The notes under the pieces: model-generated
Database searches by the model: none
Seen by the model: the letters and a program-made list of their open reading frames with translations, nothing else
Told to the model about the DNA's origin: nothing
Translations under genes and position numbers: made by a program
Shown: positions 1 through 7,659 of the stretch, piece by piece
Layout of the letters: each line of letters opens with the position of its first letter
Position numbering within the stretch: position 1 is the first letter of the stretch
Assembly (NCBI GenBank): GCA_910587285.1
Contig: CAJULM010000010.1
Location: 1 to 64,000 of the forward strand
Length of the DNA: 64,000 bases
Direction of reading: 5' to 3'
From: an uncultured Oscillospiraceae bacterium
GTDB lineage: Bacteria; Bacillota; Clostridia; Oscillospirales; Oscillospiraceae

Positions 1-17
1 GACGAGAACAGGGAGAA

Positions 18-929
18 TTACTTGGCCAGCTTGGCGATCTCCTCGGCGAAGTTCTCCTGCTTCTTCTCGATGCCCTCGCCCTTCTCGAAGCGCACGGCGT
101 CCTTCAGGGTGATGGAGCCGCCCAGCTTCTTGGCGGCGTCGTTCATATACTGCTCCACGGTGACGTCGCCGTCCTTGACGAAGGCCTGCTGGAGCAGGCA
201 GTTCTCAGCGTAGAATTTATTCAGCTTGCCCTCCACGATCTTCTCCTTGACCTGGGCGGGCTTGGAGGCCATCTTGGGGTCGTTGTCCATCTGGGCCAGG
301 AGAATCTTCTTCTCTTCGTCCAGCACGTCCTGGGTGACCTGGGACTTGTCTAGGAAGCGGGGGTTCAGAGCGGCGATCTGCATGGCCATGTCCTTGCCGA
401 TTTCGGTGGCGTCGATGCCGCCGGTGACCTCCAGGTTGACCAGCACGCCGATCTTGCCGCCGGCATGGATATAGGGGACGGACACGCCGTCGGCAAAGCG
501 GTGGAAGCGGCGGACCTTGATGTTCTCGCCGATGACCAGCACCATCTCCTGCTGCTGCTGGGCCACGGTGAGCTCAGTTCCGTTATACTTGCACTCCATC
601 AGCGCGTCCAGGTCGGCGGGGGCGCAGGCGGCCACGGTGGCGGCCACGCCCTTCACGAAGTCTACGAACTTCTCGTTCTTGGCCACGAAGTCGGTCTCGG
701 CGTTGACCTCCACCACCACGCCGGTGCCGTCGATGACGGCGGCATAGGCCATGCCCTCGGCGGCGATGCGGCCGGCCTTCTTCTGGGAGGCGGCCAGACC
801 CTTCTCCCGCAGCCACTCGATGGCCTTGTCAAAATCACCGTCGTTCTCGGAGAGGGCCTTCTTGCAGTCCATCATGCCTACTCCGGTCATCTCGCGCAGC
901 TTCTGCACGTCTTTTGCGGAAATTGCCAT
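18..929 (-). CDS. tsf: Elongation factor Ts
   Basis: 303-residue EF-Ts, the guanine nucleotide exchange factor that regenerates EF-Tu-GTP in translation. The N-terminal UBA-like segment reads VQKLREMTGVGMMDCKKAL and is followed by the core motif EVNAETDFVAKN near residues 73-85, which contacts EF-Tu. Full length for the family. The start at 929 has GGAGG about 10 nt upstream. It lies downstream of rpsB on the same strand, the usual rpsB-tsf pair, with an intrinsic-terminator-like hairpin between them. The pair runs opposite to pyrH-frr, which usually follow it co-directionally in Firmicutes. Confidence 0.97.
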   Translation of the reverse strand: MAISAKDVQKLREMTGVGMMDCKKALSENDGDFDKAIEWLREKGLAASQKKAGRIAAEGMAYAAVIDGTGVVVEVNAETDFVAKNEKFVDFVKGVAATVAACAPADLDALMECKYNGTELTVAQQQQEMVLVIGENIKVRRFHRFADGVSVPYIHAGGKIGVLVNLEVTGGIDATEIGKDMAMQIAALNPRFLDKSQVTQDVLDEEKKILLAQMDNDPKMASKPAQVKEKIVEGKLNKFYAENCLLQQAFVKDGDVTVEQYMNDAAKKLGGSITLKDAVRFEKGEGIEKKQENFAEEIAKLAK

Positions 930-993
930 AATTATATTACCTCCAAAATCATTGTCAGCCGGTCAGAGCCGGCGGTTTCTGCATCGTGTGAAA

Positions 994-1021
994 AAGCGCC
1001 CGCCCGCGCGGGCGGGCGCTT
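994..1021 (-). terminator. Terminator/attenuator between rpsB and tsf
   Basis: A perfect GC-only inverted repeat (arms AAGCGCCCGCCCG and CGGGCGGGCGCTT) is followed on the minus strand by TTTTT. It sits between the rpsB stop and the tsf ribosome binding site, so it should terminate part of the rpsB transcripts and lower tsf expression relative to rpsB. Confidence 0.8.
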
Positions 1022-1036
1022 GGAAGTCGGTGGGGA

Positions 1037-1768
1037 TTACTCGGCGGCGGGCTCCTCGGCCTTCTCCTCGGCGGGAGCGGCGTCCACGCCCTGGCGGCCC
1101 TCCTGCACGGCGTTGGCCATGACGGAGGAGATGAGCTTAATGGCGCGGATGGCGTCGTCGTTGCCGGGGATGACGTAGTCAATCTCGTCGGGATCGCAGT
1201 TGGTGTCCACGATGGCCACAATGGGGATGTTCAGTTTACGGGCCTCGTTGATAGCGTTGCGCTCCTTGCGGGGGTCCACCACGAACAGCGCGCCGGGGAG
1301 CTTCTTCATCTCCACCACGCCGCCCAGGTACTTCTCCAGCTTGGAGATCTCGCCCAGCAGCTTCATGACTTCCTTCTTGGGGAGCATATCGAAGGTGCCG
1401 TCCTCCTGCATCTTCTTCAGCTGATTCAGACGGTCCACGCGGGTGCGCATGGTCTTAAAGTTGGTCATCATGCCGCCCAGCCAGCGGGCGTTCACGTAGT
1501 ACATCCCGCAGCGGGACGCTTCCTCCTTGATGGCCTCCTGGGCCTGCTTCTTGGTGCCCACGAACAGCAGGGACTGGCCGTTGCCGGCGATGTCCTTCAC
1601 GAAGGAGTAGGCCTCCTCCAGCTTCTTCACCGTTTTTTGCAGGTCGATGATATAGATGCCGTTGCGCTCGGTGTAGATGTAGGTGGCCATTTTGGGGTTC
1701 CACCGGCGGGTCTGATGGCCGAAGTGCACGCCGGCCTCCAAAAGCTGCTTCATAGATACGACTGCCAT
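1037..1768 (-). CDS. rpsB: 30S ribosomal protein S2
   Basis: 243-residue small-subunit protein S2. Family landmarks are KQLLEAGVHFGHQTRRWNPKM near the N-terminus, then IYIIDLQKT, RWLGGMMTNF and PIVAIVDTNCDPD, followed by a short Ala/Glu-rich tail. The open frame extends 24 codons further upstream, but ATG 1768 is chosen because AGGAGG lies 9 nt ahead of it and the protein then begins MAVVSMKQLLEAG as in relatives. First gene of the rpsB-tsf unit, behind a SigA-type promoter and a structured leader. Confidence 0.97.
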   Translation of the reverse strand: MAVVSMKQLLEAGVHFGHQTRRWNPKMATYIYTERNGIYIIDLQKTVKKLEEAYSFVKDIAGNGQSLLFVGTKKQAQEAIKEEASRCGMYYVNARWLGGMMTNFKTMRTRVDRLNQLKKMQEDGTFDMLPKKEVMKLLGEISKLEKYLGGVVEMKKLPGALFVVDPRKERNAINEARKLNIPIVAIVDTNCDPDEIDYVIPGNDDAIRAIKLISSVMANAVQEGRQGVDAAPAEEKAEEPAAE

Positions 1769-1817
1769 TGATGATTTCCTCCTAAGTTTTGGTTTTGCCT
1801 CCGAAAGCTTCATCCTC

Positions 1818-1848
1818 TCCGCCCACCCCCAAGGGGGCACCGGACGGA
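1818..1848 (-). promoter_or_regulatory. Hairpin in the rpsB 5' leader
   Basis: The leader of about 105 nt between the rpsB promoter and its start contains an interrupted inverted repeat with inner arms CCCCC/GGGGG and outer arms TCCG/CGGA. S2 leaders are often autoregulatory in bacteria. Whether this one binds S2 is inference. Confidence 0.4.
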
Positions 1849-1878
1849 AAAATCAGCTCTCGTGCGGAATGCCTGGAC

Positions 1879-1907
1879 ATTTTATCACGGATTTTCGGGG
1901 AGTGCAA
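1879..1907 (-). promoter_or_regulatory. SigA-type promoter of rpsB
   Basis: Minus strand: -35 TTGCAC (1902-1907), 17-bp spacer, -10 TAAAAT (1879-1884). It is the only good match upstream of rpsB and leaves a leader of about 105 nt. Confidence 0.75.
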
Positions 1908-1945
1908 GAGTTTTTTGCCGCATTTTCAGAAAAAATTGTCTGTCC

Positions 1946-2212
1946 TCAGCGGCGGGTGCGCTCCCGGCTGCGCAGGGCCCTGCCCTCCACTAAAATAATA
2001 TCCTCCCCAAAGCGCTTGATGGAGGACCAGGGAAATACCTGGTCCGGTTCGCGCCCCAAAAGGCCGAAAAAGCGGGACTGTCCGGCCACCACGATGCTTT
2101 CGATGGCGCCTCGCTCGGGGTCCAGCTCCACATCCTCCACGAAGCCGTACCGAGTGCCGTCGGAGATGTCAATCACCTCTTTATATTGCAGCTGCGCGAT
2201 GCGGCAGACCAT
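1946..2212 (-). CDS. YlmC/YmxH-family PRC-barrel sporulation protein
   Basis: 88-residue single-domain PRC-barrel protein. The strand pattern MVCRIAQLQYKEVIDISDG, then YGFVEDVELDPERGAIESIVV, matches the YlmC/YmxH family found in spore formers, whose molecular role is poorly defined. Start 2212 is preferred over 2230 because GGAGGG precedes it at 7 nt and the upstream ATG has no ribosome binding site. A SigE-like promoter upstream agrees with mother-cell expression. It is divergent from pyrH. Confidence 0.8.
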   Translation of the reverse strand: MVCRIAQLQYKEVIDISDGTRYGFVEDVELDPERGAIESIVVAGQSRFFGLLGREPDQVFPWSSIKRFGEDIILVEGRALRSRERTRR

Positions 2213-2240
2213 AGTATGCCCTCCTTCCACATTCTGTATC

Positions 2241-2270
2241 AGTGTATGAGGGGGGCTTGTGCCACTATGC
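2241..2270 (-). promoter_or_regulatory. SigE-like sporulation promoter
   Basis: Minus strand: GCATAGT (2264-2270), a 15-bp spacer and CATACACT (2241-2248). Compared with the Bacillus SigE consensus (KMATATT and CATACAHT), the -10 is a full match and the -35 matches 6 of 7. It is placed about 30 bp ahead of a gene from a sporulation family, which supports the call. Confidence 0.6.
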
Positions 2271-2398
2271 GCCCGTAGAGGAGAGGGACAGGGCGAGAAA
2301 ATACACGGAAAATTTTCAATTTGCCCCTATGCAACAGGAAGGTTTTGTATTAAAATAGGGACAGACGACAAAATTGGAAACGGAGTGTGACGGCGGTT

Positions 2399-3124
2399 AT
2401 GAGCGAATTGAAGTACAAGCGCGTTCTGCTGAAGGTGAGCGGCGAGGCCCTGGGGGGCGAGGCCGGCCGGGGGCTGGACTTCGACGTGATTGAGAAGGTG
2501 TGCGACGTGGTGGCCCGCTGCGCCGCCGAGGGCGCTCAGGTGGGCATTGTGGTGGGCGGCGGCAACTTCTGGCGGGGCCTGAAGGACGGCCGGGGCATGA
2601 GCAACCGCACCCGGGCCGACCACATGGGGATGCTGGCTACCAGCATCAACTGCCTTGCCCTGGCGGACGTGCTGGAGAACAAGGGGATAGACGTGCGGGT
2701 GCAGACCGCCATCGAGATGAAGTCCATCGCCGAGCCTTACATCCGCTCCCGGGCGGTGCGCCATCTGGAGAAGGGCCGAGTGGTGATCTTCGGCTGCGGC
2801 ACGGGCAGTCCCTTTTTCTCCACCGACACCGCTGCGGTGCTCCGGGCGGCGGAGATTGGCGCAGACATCATTCTGCTAGCCAAGAATGTGGACGGCGTGT
2901 ACAGCGCCGACCCGCTGAAGGACCCGGAGGCGGTGAAGTACGACAGCATCACCTACGACGACGTGCTGGCCCGCCACCTGGGCGTGATGGATTCCACCGC
3001 CGCGTCCCTGTGCATGGACAACAATATCCCGATCCTCCTCTTTGCGCTGAAGGACCCGGAGAACATCCTCCGGGCCATCCACGGGGAGAAGATCGGTACC
3101 ATTGTGAAGGAGGAAGTAAAATGA
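2399..3124 (+). CDS. pyrH: UMP kinase
   Basis: 241-residue hexameric bacterial UMP kinase (amino-acid kinase fold), phosphorylating UMP to UDP. Motifs are KVSGEALGG (phosphate binding), GIVVGGGNFWRG, FGCGTGSPFFSTDTAA and ILLAKNVDGVYSADP. The frame also offers GTG 2387, but GGAG lies only 1 nt ahead of it; ATG 2399 gives the family start MSELKYKRVLLK, though its own ribosome binding site is weak. Stop and frr start overlap (ATGA), indicating translational coupling. No convincing promoter was found in 2271-2398. Confidence 0.96.
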   Translation: MSELKYKRVLLKVSGEALGGEAGRGLDFDVIEKVCDVVARCAAEGAQVGIVVGGGNFWRGLKDGRGMSNRTRADHMGMLATSINCLALADVLENKGIDVRVQTAIEMKSIAEPYIRSRAVRHLEKGRVVIFGCGTGSPFFSTDTAAVLRAAEIGADIILLAKNVDGVYSADPLKDPEAVKYDSITYDDVLARHLGVMDSTAASLCMDNNIPILLFALKDPENILRAIHGEKIGTIVKEEVK

Positions 3125-3675
3125 ACGAGTTCTGCAAGAGCTATGATGAGAAGATGGGCAAGACCATCGAGTCGGTGAAGGGGGACTTCGCCAGCGTTCG
3201 GGCGGGCCGGGCCAACGCCGGCGTATTGGACCGGATCCAGGTGGAGTATTACGGCACCCCCACCCCCATTCAGCAGGTGGCCAGCATCTCCACCCCGGAC
3301 CCCCGCACCCTCCAGATTCAGCCCTGGGACGCCTCCATCCTGAAGGCCATTGAAAAGGCCATCCAGGCCTCCGACCTGGGCATCAACCCCCAGAACGACG
3401 GGCGGGTGATCCGCCTGGCCTTCCCCCAGCTCACCGAGGAGCGGCGCATGGAGCTGACCAAGCAGGTGCGCAAGTATGGCGAGAACGGCAAGGTGGCCAT
3501 CCGCAATATCCGCCGGGACGCCATGGAAAAGCTCAAGGCCATGGAGAAGAAGTCCGAGATCACCGAGGACGACCGGAAAGAGGACGAGAAGGAGCTTCAG
3601 GAGCTGACGGACAAGCGGTGTAAGGAGATCGACGCGCTCACCGCTGCCAAGGAAAAGGAACTGATGGCGGTTTAA
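3121..3675 (+). CDS. frr: Ribosome recycling factor
   Basis: 184-residue RRF, which with EF-G splits post-termination ribosomes. Signatures are GDFASVRAGRANAGVLDRI, YYGTPTPIQQVASI, RTLQIQPWD and the long helical hairpin around RRDAMEKLKAMEKKSEITED. The open frame runs far upstream inside pyrH. The real start is ATG 3121, which overlaps the pyrH stop and is preceded by AAGGAGG. Full length for the family. Confidence 0.97.
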   Translation: MNEFCKSYDEKMGKTIESVKGDFASVRAGRANAGVLDRIQVEYYGTPTPIQQVASISTPDPRTLQIQPWDASILKAIEKAIQASDLGINPQNDGRVIRLAFPQLTEERRMELTKQVRKYGENGKVAIRNIRRDAMEKLKAMEKKSEITEDDRKEDEKELQELTDKRCKEIDALTAAKEKELMAV

Positions 3676-3689
3676 GCCGTCCGGGGGCA

Positions 3690-3718
3690 ATACAAGCGGG
3701 GCGCGCCCCCGCTTGTAT
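3690..3718 (+). terminator. Hairpin after frr
   Basis: Inverted repeat with 12-bp arms (ATACAAGCGGGG and CCCCGCTTGTAT) just after the frr stop. The sequence that follows, GCTGTTTATC, is only moderately T-rich, so this may be a weak terminator or a 3'-end processing structure. Confidence 0.5.
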
Positions 3719-3838
3719 GCTGTTTATCTCCCAGTGGTCAGGGCGCTCACAAGCGGAAAATTGCGTTTTTTAAGTGTGCGGAGTATATGAGCAGGTTCTT
3801 TTTTGTCAACACTATTAATAATGTTAGGATGCGTGACT

Positions 3839-4579
3839 ATGTCTTTTTTTCGCCGCCGGGAGGCGCCTAAGGTGGATTTAAACCGTCTGCCCCGCCACGT
3901 GGCCATTATCATGGACGGAAACGGCCGTTGGGCCAAGAGCCGGGGGCTGCCCCGGCGGGCGGGCCACGCCGCGGGGGCGGAGACCTTCCGGACCATCGCC
4001 ACCTTCGCTAAGGAACTGGGGCTGGAGTATCTGACGGTATACGCCTTTTCCACCGAGAACTGGAAGCGGCCCGCCGACGAGGTGGAGGCCATCATGAAGC
4101 TGCTGGAGAAATATCTCCACGAGGCCATTGAGACCATGGCCCGAGACAAGGTAAAGATGGCCTTTTTTGGCGACCTGTCCCTCCTGCCTGCCCACCTTCA
4201 GGCCCTGTGCCGGAAGACGCAGGAGATATCCAAGGGCTACGATGGCTGCCAGGTGAATATCTGCCTAAACTACGGCGGCCGGGACGAGCTGCTCCGGGCG
4301 GCCAAGGCCTTTGCCATGGATTGCGTGGAGGGGCGGGCGGACCCGGGACACCTGACCCAGAAGGCGTTTGGAGATTACCTCTATTCCGCCGGGGTGCCCG
4401 ATCCGGACCTCATTATCCGGCCCAGCGGAGAGGTTCGGGTGTCCAATTTTCTGCTGTGGCAGTGCGCCTATGCGGAATTTTATTTCACCGATGTGCTCTG
4501 GCCGGATTTCAGTAAAGAGGAGCTGCTGAGGGCGCTGGCGGCCTATCAGGGCCGTTCCCGCCGGTATGGAGGTGTGTGA
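3839..4579 (+). CDS. uppS: Undecaprenyl diphosphate synthase
   Basis: 246-residue cis-prenyltransferase making undecaprenyl-PP, the lipid carrier of cell-wall synthesis. Motifs are HVAIIMDGNGRWAKSRGLPR (the Asp binds Mg2+), YAFSTENWKRP and DLIIRPSGEVRVSNFLLWQ. In the last, most relatives read RTSGE.R.SNFLLWQ. ATG 3839 has AGGA about 10 nt upstream and gives the usual compact N-terminus; TTG 3803 and ATG 3821 lack ribosome binding sites. It runs directly into cdsA. Confidence 0.96.
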   Translation: MSFFRRREAPKVDLNRLPRHVAIIMDGNGRWAKSRGLPRRAGHAAGAETFRTIATFAKELGLEYLTVYAFSTENWKRPADEVEAIMKLLEKYLHEAIETMARDKVKMAFFGDLSLLPAHLQALCRKTQEISKGYDGCQVNICLNYGGRDELLRAAKAFAMDCVEGRADPGHLTQKAFGDYLYSAGVPDPDLIIRPSGEVRVSNFLLWQCAYAEFYFTDVLWPDFSKEELLRALAAYQGRSRRYGGV

Positions 4580-4581
4580 GA

Positions 4582-5409
4582 ATGGCGAAACGGATTATTG
4601 TAGCGTGTATATTCACGCCTGCTATCCTGTGGATTATGCTGGTGCCGTCCCCTTTGGCGTGGACGGCGCTGGTGTGCTTCATCTCGGCCACGGCGGCCTT
4701 TGAGCTGCTGCGGGCGGTGGGGGAGGATAAGATCACTCTGCCCATGAAGGCGGCCACGATGGTGTCCGCCGCCCTGCTGCCCTTTGGGAGCTGGGCGGAA
4801 TTGGGTATGGCCTATGTGAATCTGCTGTCCTTTGTGGTGACGGCGGTGTGCTTTTGGTGCGCCATCCGGGCCTACGACGAGGAGGGCGGGCCGTCCGTGG
4901 GCTTCTTTCACGTGCTGGCCTGCCTGTTTGCGGGAATTATTATCCCCCTGGGCCTGTCCGCGCTGGTGGAGCTGCGGCGGATGGACCACGGGAAGTATTT
5001 GGTGCTGCTGGCGGTGCTGCTCACCTTTGTCACCGACGCGGGAGCCTATTTCGCTGGGGTATTTTTGGGTAAGCACCGAGGTGTTACCAAGGTCAGCCCC
5101 AACAAGAGCGTGGAGGGGTACATCGGCGGCTTTGTCACCGGGGTGCTGTTTGCCGTTTTGTACGGCGTGGTGTCCAGCAAAATCGCGGGGGACGGGGTGA
5201 ATCTGCTGTCCCTGGCGCTGTGCGGGCTGTTTGGGGCGCTGGCCACCGAGGTGGGGGACCTGGCGTTTTCCTTCATCAAGCGGCAGTACGGCGTGAAGGA
5301 CTACGGCCACCTTCTGCCCGGCCACGGGGGAATGCTGGATCGCTTTGACAGCATGATTTTCTGCGGGCCGGTGGTGCTGTTCATCGTCCGGTTCCTGCCG
5401 GTATTTTGA
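4582..5409 (+). CDS. cdsA: Phosphatidate cytidylyltransferase
   Basis: 275-residue integral membrane enzyme making CDP-diacylglycerol from CTP and phosphatidate, the branch point of phospholipid synthesis. It shows about seven or eight hydrophobic segments and the C-terminal signature with KRQYGVKDYGHLLPGHGG followed by LDRFDS. ATG 4582 is chosen because GGAGG lies 9 nt upstream; GTG 4576 is too close. It starts 2 nt after the uppS stop and its own stop lies 11 nt before dxr, so the genes form one operon. Confidence 0.95.
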   Translation: MAKRIIVACIFTPAILWIMLVPSPLAWTALVCFISATAAFELLRAVGEDKITLPMKAATMVSAALLPFGSWAELGMAYVNLLSFVVTAVCFWCAIRAYDEEGGPSVGFFHVLACLFAGIIIPLGLSALVELRRMDHGKYLVLLAVLLTFVTDAGAYFAGVFLGKHRGVTKVSPNKSVEGYIGGFVTGVLFAVLYGVVSSKIAGDGVNLLSLALCGLFGALATEVGDLAFSFIKRQYGVKDYGHLLPGHGGMLDRFDSMIFCGPVVLFIVRFLPVF

Positions 5410-5420
5410 GGGGCGGCCAT

Positions 5421-6569
5421 ATGAAACGAACGCTTTCTATTTTGGGGTCCAGCGGGTCCATCGGACAACAGACGTTGAAGGTGGCCCAGGCCTGCGGCCA
5501 CCGGGTGGCCGCTATCACGGTGAACCGCAGCGTGGAGCTGGCGGAGGCTCAAGCCCGGCAGTTTCAGCCCAGGCTGGCGGCGGCGGCGGACGAGCGGGCC
5601 GCCGCCGAGCTGCGTGTGCGTCTGGCGGATACGACGGTAAAGGTGCTTTCCGGGGAGGAGGGCGTGCTGGAGGCCGCCGCCTTGGCGGAGGCGGATACGG
5701 TAGTCACCGCCATCGTGGGGGTGGCGGGGCTGCGCCCCACCCTGGCCGCCATCGACGGGGGCAAGCGCATCGCCTTGGCCAACAAAGAGACCCTGGTGTG
5801 CGCCGGGGAGCTGGTGATGGCCCAGGCGGAGCAGACCGGGGCGGAGATTGTCCCCGTGGACTCGGAGCACTCCGCCATTTTCCAGTGCCTGCAAGGGTGC
5901 GCGGACCGGGGAGAGGTGCGCCGGCTCATCCTCACCGCCTCCGGCGGGCCGTTTTTCGGCAAGAGCCGGGAGGAGCTGGCCCAGGTGACGAGGGCCCAGG
6001 CTCTGCGCCACCCCAACTGGGCCATGGGCGAAAAAATCACCATCGACTCGGCCACCCTAATGAACAAAGGGCTGGAGTTCATCGAGGCCATGCGGCTCTA
6101 TTCCATGCCCCCGGAGAAAATTCAGATCGCCATCCACCGGGAGAGCATCGTCCACTCCCTGGTGGAGTTTGAGGACGGGGCCATCCTGGCCCAGCTGGGC
6201 AGTGCGGATATGTGCCTGCCCATCCAGTACGCCCTCACCTGGCCGGAGCGCACCCCCGGTCCCGCCAAGCCGCTGGACCTGCTGAGCTGCCCGCCGCTCA
6301 CCTTCCAAAAGCCAGACCCGGAGACCTTCCGCTGCCTGGGGCTGGCGCTGGAGTGCGCCGAGCGGGGGGGAACGTCCACCGCCATTTTGAACGGGGCCAA
6401 TGAGGCGGCGGTGGCCCTGTTTCTGGAGGAGAAGATCACGTTTTTGGATATTTCCCGGCTGGTAGAAGCCGCGCTGGAGCGGGTGCCGGTGGTGAAGTCC
6501 CCCTCCTTGGACGATATTTTCCAGGCCGACTGCGCCGCCCGCGAGGCGGTCTATCACTGTGTGAGGTGA
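5421..6569 (+). CDS. dxr: 1-deoxy-D-xylulose 5-phosphate reductoisomerase
   Basis: 382-residue second enzyme of the MEP isoprenoid pathway, converting DXP to MEP with NADPH. Seen: the Rossmann motif ILGSSGSIGQQTL, the NADPH/metal region LANKETLVCAGE, the metal ligands in VPVDSEHSAIFQCL, and NWAMGEKITIDSATLMNKGLE. Start 5421 has GAGGGG 7 nt upstream. It shares the MEP pathway with ispG two genes downstream and supplies C5 units for uppS. Confidence 0.96.
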   Translation: MKRTLSILGSSGSIGQQTLKVAQACGHRVAAITVNRSVELAEAQARQFQPRLAAAADERAAAELRVRLADTTVKVLSGEEGVLEAAALAEADTVVTAIVGVAGLRPTLAAIDGGKRIALANKETLVCAGELVMAQAEQTGAEIVPVDSEHSAIFQCLQGCADRGEVRRLILTASGGPFFGKSREELAQVTRAQALRHPNWAMGEKITIDSATLMNKGLEFIEAMRLYSMPPEKIQIAIHRESIVHSLVEFEDGAILAQLGSADMCLPIQYALTWPERTPGPAKPLDLLSCPPLTFQKPDPETFRCLGLALECAERGGTSTAILNGANEAAVALFLEEKITFLDISRLVEAALERVPVVKSPSLDDIFQADCAAREAVYHCVR

Positions 6570-6575
6570 CACATT

Positions 6576-7646
6576 TTGGCGAGATTTTTATATGTTTTGC
6601 TGGCGATTGCGCTCTTTGGCGTACTCATTGCCATCCACGAGTTCGGACACTTTATCACGGCCAAGCTGCTGGGGGTGAAGGTGAACGAGTTCGCCATCGG
6701 CATGGGCCCCGCCCTGTGGACCAAGCAGCGGGGGGAGACTCTGTACGCGCTGCGGGCCTTTCCCGTGGGGGGCTACTGCGCTATGGAGGGAGAGGACGAG
6801 GACACGGGCGACCCCCGGGCCTTTGCCCGGCAGGCGGCATGGAAGAAGATTATCATCCTGTGCGCCGGGGCGTTTATGAACTTTGTGCTGGGGCTGGCCA
6901 TTACGGTGGCGCTGTTTTTGGGCGTCTCCCAGGCCCGTGTGCCGGTGATCACCCAGTTTGCCGGCGGCTTTCAGCACGAGAGCGCGGACGGCCTCATGGT
7001 GGGGGACCGCATTGTGAAGGTGGACGGCCACGGCATCTGGCTTTACGCCGACGTGCAGACCTACCTCTCCCGCAACGACGGCCAGGGCGTGGACCTGGTG
7101 GTGGAGCGGGACGGGGCGCGGGTCTCCTTGAAGGATTTCCCCATGGGCCGGTACGACTATGAATTTGAGGGGAACAGAAACCACGGCTTCGGCCTGATTT
7201 TCGGCCAGGTAGAGGAGCTGTCCATTCCGGAGCGCATTGGCCAAGGCTTTGCCCAGACCGTCGACTTTGTGCGAATGGTGTGGATGAGCTTGGGTGATTT
7301 GGTGACGGGCCGGGTGGCAGTGTCTGAGCTGTCCGGCGTTATCGGCGTGGTGGACGTGGTGTCCGAGGTGGGGGCCGGGTCGGAGACAGTGGCCCTGGGC
7401 GTGCAGAATGTGTTCTACTTCATGGCCCTCATCGCCGTCAATCTGGCGGTGATGAATCTGCTGCCCATCCCGGCGCTGGACGGCGGGCGGATTTTCTTTG
7501 TGCTGCTCAACGGGATTCTATACGCCGTGGCCCGGAAGCGCATTCCTGAGAAATACGAGGGCTATGTCCATGCCGGGGCGTTTGTGGTGCTGCTGGCGCT
7601 GATGGCGGTGGTGGCCCTCCACGATGTATGGAATATCTTCGCGTAG
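6576..7646 (+). CDS. rseP: RIP metalloprotease RseP (site-2 protease)
   Basis: 356-residue membrane zinc protease for regulated intramembrane proteolysis of anti-sigma factors and signal peptide remnants. HEFGH near residue 21 provides the zinc ligands and catalytic Glu in the first transmembrane segment. A PDZ domain lies at about 120-195, and the third zinc ligand is in LLPIPALDGGR. The start is TTG 6576, supported by GAGGTG 8 nt upstream and the lack of alternatives before HEFGH. It stands between dxr and ispG, a common Firmicute order. Confidence 0.95.
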   Translation: MARFLYVLLAIALFGVLIAIHEFGHFITAKLLGVKVNEFAIGMGPALWTKQRGETLYALRAFPVGGYCAMEGEDEDTGDPRAFARQAAWKKIIILCAGAFMNFVLGLAITVALFLGVSQARVPVITQFAGGFQHESADGLMVGDRIVKVDGHGIWLYADVQTYLSRNDGQGVDLVVERDGARVSLKDFPMGRYDYEFEGNRNHGFGLIFGQVEELSIPERIGQGFAQTVDFVRMVWMSLGDLVTGRVAVSELSGVIGVVDVVSEVGAGSETVALGVQNVFYFMALIAVNLAVMNLLPIPALDGGRIFFVLLNGILYAVARKRIPEKYEGYVHAGAFVVLLALMAVVALHDVWNIFA

Positions 7647-7659
7647 GCAGGTGCTTGCA

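Noticed and set aside
2271..2398. SigA promoter for pyrH
   Set aside because: TTGCCC (2321) and TAAAAT (2351) are 24 bp apart and no alternative pair fits 16-18 bp, so no call was made.
3808..3825. AT-rich inverted repeat AACACTATTAATAATGTT upstream of uppS
   Set aside because: One mismatched pair, no promoter in register and no second copy; too weak to call an operator.
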